A stretch of DNA of 9,651 nt from Antarcticimicrobium sp033791545. GTDB taxonomy: Bacteria > Pseudomonadota > Alphaproteobacteria > Rhodobacterales > Rhodobacteraceae. Location of the stretch: NCBI GenBank assembly GCA_033791545.1, contig JASJGL010000147.1, positions 1 to 9,651 on the forward strand, in the 5' to 3' direction. This document shows positions 5,884 to 9,651 of this stretch, piece by piece. Position 1 is the first letter of the stretch. Every line of letters starts with the position of its first letter. The position numbers and the translations under genes are program-made. The notes under the pieces were generated by a model that worked only from the letters and a program-made list of their open reading frames with translations, was not told the DNA's origin and searched no databases.

Positions 5884-7401
5884 CTATACATGCGCCACCT
5901 CCATGCCATGGGCTCCGCCCATCATCAGCCCGATTTCCTCGACCGTCAGCCCGGTGGTGGAGCGCGGCGTGCTCAGCCGTCCTTCGTTCAGCGCCGCAAA
6001 GCGGTCGGCGATTTCCATCAATTCGTCCAGATCCTGGCTGATGCAGACTACCGCGGTTCCCTCTGCCGCCAGATCCAGCAGCGCCTGCCGGATCGCGGCC
6101 GCGGCCGCCGCATCCACCCCCCAGGTCGGCTGGTTCACCACCAAGACCTTCGGGCCTTGCAAGACCTCGCGCCCGATCACGAATTTCTGCAAATTCCCGC
6201 CCGACAGCGACCGCGCCGCGTTTTCCGGGCCCGGTGTGCGCACGTCAAAGGCCTCGATGATCCGCTCGGCAAATTCCCGCGCCGCGCCCCATTTCAGAAA
6301 CCCGTTGCTGACCAGATTTTCCCGCACCGCCCCGGTCAGCAGCGCGTTCTCGGTCAGGCTCATGTCGGGGGCGGCGGCATGGCCCAGCCGCTCTTCCGGC
6401 GCGGTCAACAGGCCCAGGGCCCGCCGCGCCGCCGGTCCCATCCGTCCGATCGGCTCGCCCAGCAGCTTGACCGCGCCGGCCTCGGTCAGGATCTCGCCGG
6501 ACAGCACCCCCAGCAGTTCCTCTTGCCCGTTGCCCGCGACCCCGCCGATGCCGACGATCTCGCCCTGTTGCACGGTCAGATGCACATTCTTCAGCGCGGT
6601 GCCAAAGGCCGAGGGCGAGGGCGCCGACAACCCGGAAATGTCCAGTGCCACATCCCCCAAGGCGCGCCCGGCCCGTGCCGGCGTCTTCAGCGCGCTGCCC
6701 ACCATCAGTTCGGCCATGTCCCGCGCCGTGGTCTCGCGCGGGGTGCAGGTGCCCACCACCTTGCCCAGCCGCAGGATCGTCGCGGTGTCGCACAGGGTGC
6801 GGATCTCTTCCAGCTTGTGCGAAATATACAGGATCGAGGTGCCCTCACCGCGCAGCTTTTCCAGCGTCTTGAACAGGATCTCGACCTCTTGCGGCGTCAA
6901 AACGCTGGTCGGCTCATCCATGATCAACAGCTTGGGATCCTGCAACAGGCAGCGAATGATCTCGACCCGCTGGCGTTCCCCCGCCGATAGATCCCCCACC
7001 GTGCGGAACGGGTCCAACGGCAGGCCATAGGTCTCCGACACTTCGCGGATTCGGGCGGCCAGATCGCGCATCGGCGGCGGGTTCTCCATCCCCAACGCGA
7101 TGTTCTCGGCGACGTTGAGCGCATCGAACAGCGAGAAATGCTGAAACACCATGGCGATGCCGTCGGCCCGCGCCGCGCGCGGCTCCCCCGGTGCATAGCT
7201 TTTCCCGCGCAACTCCATCGTGCCGCTGTCGGGCTTGACCAGACCATAGATCATCTTGACCAGTGTCGATTTCCCGGCGCCGTTCTCGCCAAGCAGCGCA
7301 TGCACCTCGCCGACACCGATCTTGAACGAGATGTCGTCATTGGCCACCACACCGGGATAGGCTTTGGTCAGCCCGTTCAGGCTCAGCAATACTTGGCTCA
7401 C
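5884..7401 (-). CDS. ABC transporter ATPase with two nucleotide-binding domains, BMP/nucleoside importer
   Basis: A 505-residue cytoplasmic ATPase with two ABC domains in one chain, the usual size for sugar/nucleoside importers. Domain 1 is complete: Walker A GENGAGKST (38-46), Q-loop Gln87, signature LSAGERQR (138-145), Walker B LLIMDEP (158-164) and switch His195. Domain 2 is degenerate. Its Walker A region, GVAGNGQEE (287-295), lacks the lysine, and Walker B reads VLVVNQPTWGVD (419-430) without the catalytic acid, but its signature LSGGNLQK (399-406) is intact. This asymmetry is normal for the family, where one site carries most of the hydrolysis. I chose the GTG start at 7401. It overlaps the xdhC stop as GTGA, has a good AGGAG eight bases upstream, and places the ABC domain at the N-terminus. 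The frame stays open further upstream, but only as an out-of-frame shadow of xdhC. The overlap couples transporter synthesis to xdhC. Confidence 0.95.
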   Translation of the reverse strand: MSQVLLSLNGLTKAYPGVVANDDISFKIGVGEVHALLGENGAGKSTLVKMIYGLVKPDSGTMELRGKSYAPGEPRAARADGIAMVFQHFSLFDALNVAENIALGMENPPPMRDLAARIREVSETYGLPLDPFRTVGDLSAGERQRVEIIRCLLQDPKLLIMDEPTSVLTPQEVEILFKTLEKLRGEGTSILYISHKLEEIRTLCDTATILRLGKVVGTCTPRETTARDMAELMVGSALKTPARAGRALGDVALDISGLSAPSPSAFGTALKNVHLTVQQGEIVGIGGVAGNGQEELLGVLSGEILTEAGAVKLLGEPIGRMGPAARRALGLLTAPEERLGHAAAPDMSLTENALLTGAVRENLVSNGFLKWGAAREFAERIIEAFDVRTPGPENAARSLSGGNLQKFVIGREVLQGPKVLVVNQPTWGVDAAAAAAIRQALLDLAAEGTAVVCISQDLDELMEIADRFAALNEGRLSTPRSTTGLTVEEIGLMMGGAHGMEVAHV

Positions 7402-8336
7402 GCACGTCGCTCCTTTGTCTGTTCCGTGGTCGCGCTCTGGCGCATCAACTGCGCCGCCACGCCAATGGCGATTTGCTGCGGATGTTTGCCCAGCCCCGGA
7501 TCGCCGATCGGGCAGGTGATCCGCGCGATCTGCTCCGGCGCATGGCCCAGCGCCCGCAGCCGCGACCGGAACCGTGCCCATTTCGTAGCCGATCCAATCA
7601 GCCCCGCAAAGCCAAAGCCGTGCGACAACAGCCGGTGGCACAGTTCCAGATCCAGCGCATGGGAATAGGTCACGATCAGATGCTCGGCCCGCACCGGCGC
7701 ATGACGCGCAAGATCGGCCGGATGGGCGGCAGGCAGCACCGTGACCGCCTCCGGCACCACCTCGGGAAACCGCTCTGGCCCGGTATCGACCCAAGTGATC
7801 GCCAGATCGGGCAGCGGTGCCAGCACATCGACCAGCGCGCGGCCCACATGCCCCGCGCCCCAGATCCACAGATCGCGCGTCGGCCGTGTCACCGGCTCGA
7901 CCATCCAGCCCTCGATCAGTGCCGGTTCCGGTCCCACGCCCCGATCCCGCGCGGTGGCAAGGATGCGACGCACCGCCAGCGGCATCGCCGCTGCGCCCGC
8001 AATGGGGCGGGCGATCACCTCCCCCTCCAGCGCCGCCACGGCCCTTGCGTCATAGGTTTCGCTCAACAGGCTCACCGCCCCGCCGCAGCATTGGCCCAGC
8101 TCCGGCCCCAACGCATGGCGCGTCAACCGGCAGGTCTCGCGCTGATCCCGCGCCGCCTGCGCTGCCGCAAATTCCAGCGCGCCGCCACCGATGGTGCCGC
8201 TTTGCCCGTCTTGCCAGACCAGCATCGCCGCCCCGACCTCGCGCGGGGACGAGCCGCGCAGATCCGCGATCACCACCCGCGTGACCCGCTGATGTCGCGC
8301 CACCGCCGCTTTCAGTGCGTCCAGATCAAAGCTCAT
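7398..8336 (-). CDS. xdhC: XdhC, xanthine dehydrogenase molybdenum-cofactor chaperone
   Basis: A 312-residue XdhC/CoxI-family protein. In Rhodobacter capsulatus, XdhC binds molybdenum cofactor, helps its sulfuration and delivers it to XdhB, without being part of the final enzyme. The N-terminal XdhC/CoxI domain shows GSSPREVGAAM (28-38), GTIGGG (47-52) and the cysteine motif CCGG (83-86). The C-terminal domain has a Rossmann motif IWGAGHVGRAL (158-168), TYSHALD (223-229), GLIGSATKWARF (245-256) and CPIGDPGLGKHP (275-286). I chose the ATG at 8336, which overlaps the end of xdhB by 11 bp and is preceded by GGGGGA. A longer in-frame version starting at 8426 lies wholly inside xdhB and adds an arginine-rich stretch unlike the family. 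It overlaps the ATPase gene by 4 bp downstream. Confidence 0.95.
   Translation of the reverse strand: MSFDLDALKAAVARHQRVTRVVIADLRGSSPREVGAAMLVWQDGQSGTIGGGALEFAAAQAARDQRETCRLTRHALGPELGQCCGGAVSLLSETYDARAVAALEGEVIARPIAGAAAMPLAVRRILATARDRGVGPEPALIEGWMVEPVTRPTRDLWIWGAGHVGRALVDVLAPLPDLAITWVDTGPERFPEVVPEAVTVLPAAHPADLARHAPVRAEHLIVTYSHALDLELCHRLLSHGFGFAGLIGSATKWARFRSRLRALGHAPEQIARITCPIGDPGLGKHPQQIAIGVAAQLMRQSATTEQTKERRA
7410..7414 (-). promoter_or_regulatory. Ribosome binding site that sets the GTG start of the ATPase
   Basis: On the minus strand AGGAG (within AAAGGAGCG) lies eight bases before the GTG at 7399-7401, inside the last codons of xdhC. Its quality and spacing decide for this start over the longer open frame that continues upstream. 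Confidence 0.8.
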
Positions 8337-9651
8337 CGCGCATCCCCCGGATCGCCGCCCAGACCCGCTCCGGCGTCGCTGGCGCATCCAGATCGGGATA
8401 GGCCGCACCACAGCTGGCAACCGCATCGCTCAGCGCCAGAAAGGCCGAGATCCCCAGCATGAAGGGCGGCTCCCCCACCGCCTTGGAGCGATAGATCGTA
8501 TCCTCCCGGTTGCGCCCGTCCCACAGCGCCACGTTGAATATATCGGGCTGATCGGAAAACGCCGGGATCTTGTAGGTGCTCGGCGCATGGGTGCGCAGCC
8601 GCCCGGCGTCATCCCACACCAGTTCCTCGGTGGTCAGCCAGCCCGCGCCCTGCACATAGCCGCCCTCGACCTGACCGATATCCAGTGCCGGGTTCAGGCT
8701 GGCACCCGCGTCATGCAGAATATCGGCGCGCAGAATGCGGTATTCGCCGCTGCGGGTGTCCACCGCTACCTCTGTGACCGCCGCGCCATAGGCGAAATAA
8801 TAAAACGGCCGCCCGGTGCCCTTCAGCCGGTCCCAGGCCAGTTTCGGCGTCTTGTAGAAGCCGGTCGCCGACAGGCTGACCCGCCCCTCGTAACAGCGCG
8901 CCGCCGCCTCGGCAAAGCTCAGCACCTCGCCGCCGACCTCGACCTGATCATCGACAAAGCGCACCTGCTTGGGGCTGATCTGATGCTGCTCCGCCAGAAA
9001 GGCCGCCATACGGTCGCGGATCTCGTCACAGGCCGCCTTCACCGCCATCCCGTTCAGGTCCGACCCGGACGAAGCCGCCGTCGCGGATGTATTGGGCACC
9101 TTGGCGGTATCCGTCGCGGTGATCTTGACCGCGCCCAAGCCAATGCCGAACCGGCTGGCCGCCACCTGCGCCACCTTCTGGAACAATCCCTGTCCCATCT
9201 CGGTGCCGCCATGGTTCAGATGCACCGAGCCATCCTGATAGACATGCACCAAGGCGCCGGCCTGATTCAGATGCGACAGGGTAAAGGAGATCCCGAACTT
9301 CACCGGCGAAAACCCGATCCCCTTCCTGATCGCCCCCTGCGCGCCGTTCCACTGCGCCACCGCCTGTTTGCGCGCCGCATAATCCGCGCTCTCCAGCAAG
9401 GCCGCGGTCATCCCGTGCAACTCGAAATCCTCGATCACCTGACCATAGGGCGTGCTCTGGGGCAGGGCGTCGCGCCCTGTCTTTTTCTGGCCGGAACTAC
9501 TCCGGGGGGACTCCGCAGGAGCGGGGGCAGCGCCCCCTTGGGCGGCGGCATAATAATTGCGCCGACGCAATTCGACCGGCTCGATCCCGAGCTGATGCGC
9601 GGCGTGATCCATCAGCCGCTCGATCCCCAGCACACCCTGCGGCCCGCCAAA
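8326..9651 (-). CDS. xdhB: XdhB, xanthine dehydrogenase molybdenum-binding subunit (C-terminal part)
   Basis: The C-terminal 441 residues of the large xanthine dehydrogenase subunit, which oxidises hypoxanthine to xanthine and xanthine to urate. The gene runs off the right edge. In R. capsulatus the whole subunit is about 777 residues. The visible part starts in FGGPQG, just after the conserved active-site arginine of that motif. It has cofactor-binding HGGTEMGQG (147-155), ATAASSGSDLNG (190-201), the GAGWLTTEEL segment (335-344) and VGEPPFMLG (392-400), whose Glu394 matches the catalytic base Glu730 of R. capsulatus XdhB. It pairs with XdhA (FAD and iron-sulfur subunit), expected just upstream outside the window. 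Between RRRNYY (29-34) and STPYGQ (66-71) lies an Ala/Pro/Ser-rich stretch encoded by palindromic DNA, discussed as a repeat insertion. The reading frame is intact, so the enzyme is probably functional. The stop overlaps xdhC. Confidence 0.95.
   Translation of the reverse strand, partial: FGGPQGVLGIERLMDHAAHQLGIEPVELRRRNYYAAAQGGAAPAPAESPRSSSGQKKTGRDALPQSTPYGQVIEDFELHGMTAALLESADYAARKQAVAQWNGAQGAIRKGIGFSPVKFGISFTLSHLNQAGALVHVYQDGSVHLNHGGTEMGQGLFQKVAQVAASRFGIGLGAVKITATDTAKVPNTSATAASSGSDLNGMAVKAACDEIRDRMAAFLAEQHQISPKQVRFVDDQVEVGGEVLSFAEAAARCYEGRVSLSATGFYKTPKLAWDRLKGTGRPFYYFAYGAAVTEVAVDTRSGEYRILRADILHDAGASLNPALDIGQVEGGYVQGAGWLTTEELVWDDAGRLRTHAPSTYKIPAFSDQPDIFNVALWDGRNREDTIYRSKAVGEPPFMLGISAFLALSDAVASCGAAYPDLDAPATPERVWAAIRGMRDEL
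9459..9540 (-). repeat. Palindromic REP-like element inside xdhB
   Basis: Three perfect stems lie within about 80 bp of coding sequence: CAGGGCG (9463-9469)/CGCCCTG (9473-9479), CTCC (9511-9514)/GGAG (9518-9521) and GGGGGC (9523-9528)/GCCCCC (9532-9537), each with a 3-base loop. On the minus strand the order is GC hairpin, then CCCCCCGGAGTAGTTCCGGC, then CAGAAAAAGACAG and a second hairpin. This is the same general plan (hairpin, CCGG-rich block, A-rich purine tail) as copies A and B, though the sequence is not identical. It is read in frame as roughly residues 38-64 of the visible XdhB part, a low-complexity Ala/Pro/Ser stretch. That it was inserted is inferred from the extra length between two conserved XdhB blocks. 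Confidence 0.6.

Noticed and set aside
4465..6990. 841-codon open frame on the plus strand
   Set aside because: It runs antisense through the ATPase and both permeases, is full of Gln, His, Arg and Pro, shows no domain and has no ribosome site I would accept. It is a typical high-GC shadow frame.
7402..7869. 156-residue N-terminal extension of the ATPase
   Set aside because: This part overlaps xdhC in another frame and is Gly/Ala/Arg-rich without a domain. The GTG at 7401 has a good ribosome site and gives the family's normal length.
8337..8426. 30-residue N-terminal extension of XdhC
   Set aside because: It lies inside the conserved end of xdhB and is Arg/Pro-rich. XdhC proteins begin close to the ATG at 8336.
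9555..9572. Perfect 7-bp inverted repeat AATTGCG-CCGA-CGCAATT inside xdhB
   Set aside because: It falls in codons for the conserved RRRN segment and is short enough to be chance. It is mentioned only because it adjoins the palindromic insertion.

Overview
The window looks like an alphaproteobacterial chromosome segment, most likely from the Rhodobacteraceae. This is inferred from the high GC content, strong G/C bias at third codon positions, Rhodobacter capsulatus-like XdhB/XdhC proteins, and GC-rich 'hairpin + tail' extragenic repeats of the sort I associate with that group. Eight of the nine genes lie on the minus strand. Only a 3' gene end at the left edge is on the plus strand.

Right to centre (9651 down to 2711) is one tightly packed minus-strand operon for purine salvage and catabolism. 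Its order is the C-terminal part of the xanthine dehydrogenase molybdenum subunit (xdhB, cut by the window edge), the molybdenum-cofactor chaperone xdhC, then a complete BMP/nucleoside-type ABC importer: a double-domain ATPase, two membrane permeases and a periplasmic BMP-family binding protein. Junctions are overlaps of 11 bp (xdhB/xdhC) and 4 bp (xdhC/ATPase, GTGA), then gaps of 66, 1 and 31 bp. A strong intrinsic terminator (2658-2685) closes the unit. The layout suggests that the importer brings in a purine base or nucleoside and that xanthine dehydrogenase, matured by XdhC, oxidises the resulting hypoxanthine or xanthine.

Centre to left (2660 down to 374): past the terminator there is an A-rich stretch of about six degenerate 13-bp tandem repeats. 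A second minus-strand group follows: a D-arginine-dehydrogenase-like FAD oxidoreductase, a DUF938 methyltransferase-like protein (ATGA overlap with the oxidoreductase) and a small AhpD/carboxymuconolactone-decarboxylase-like protein.

Left edge (1-373): the end of an unidentified plus-strand gene converges on this group. The 284-bp gap holds two copies of a hairpin-plus-tail repeat in inverted, tail-to-tail orientation, with further potential hairpins between them.

The main departures from an ordinary metabolic locus are a palindromic repeat-like element that appears to sit in frame inside xdhB, the 13-bp tandem repeat, and the loss of two DauA substrate-side residues in the FAD oxidoreductase. 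I see no defence system, CRISPR array, transposase, tRNA or rRNA. I did not find a clearly novel multi-gene system.
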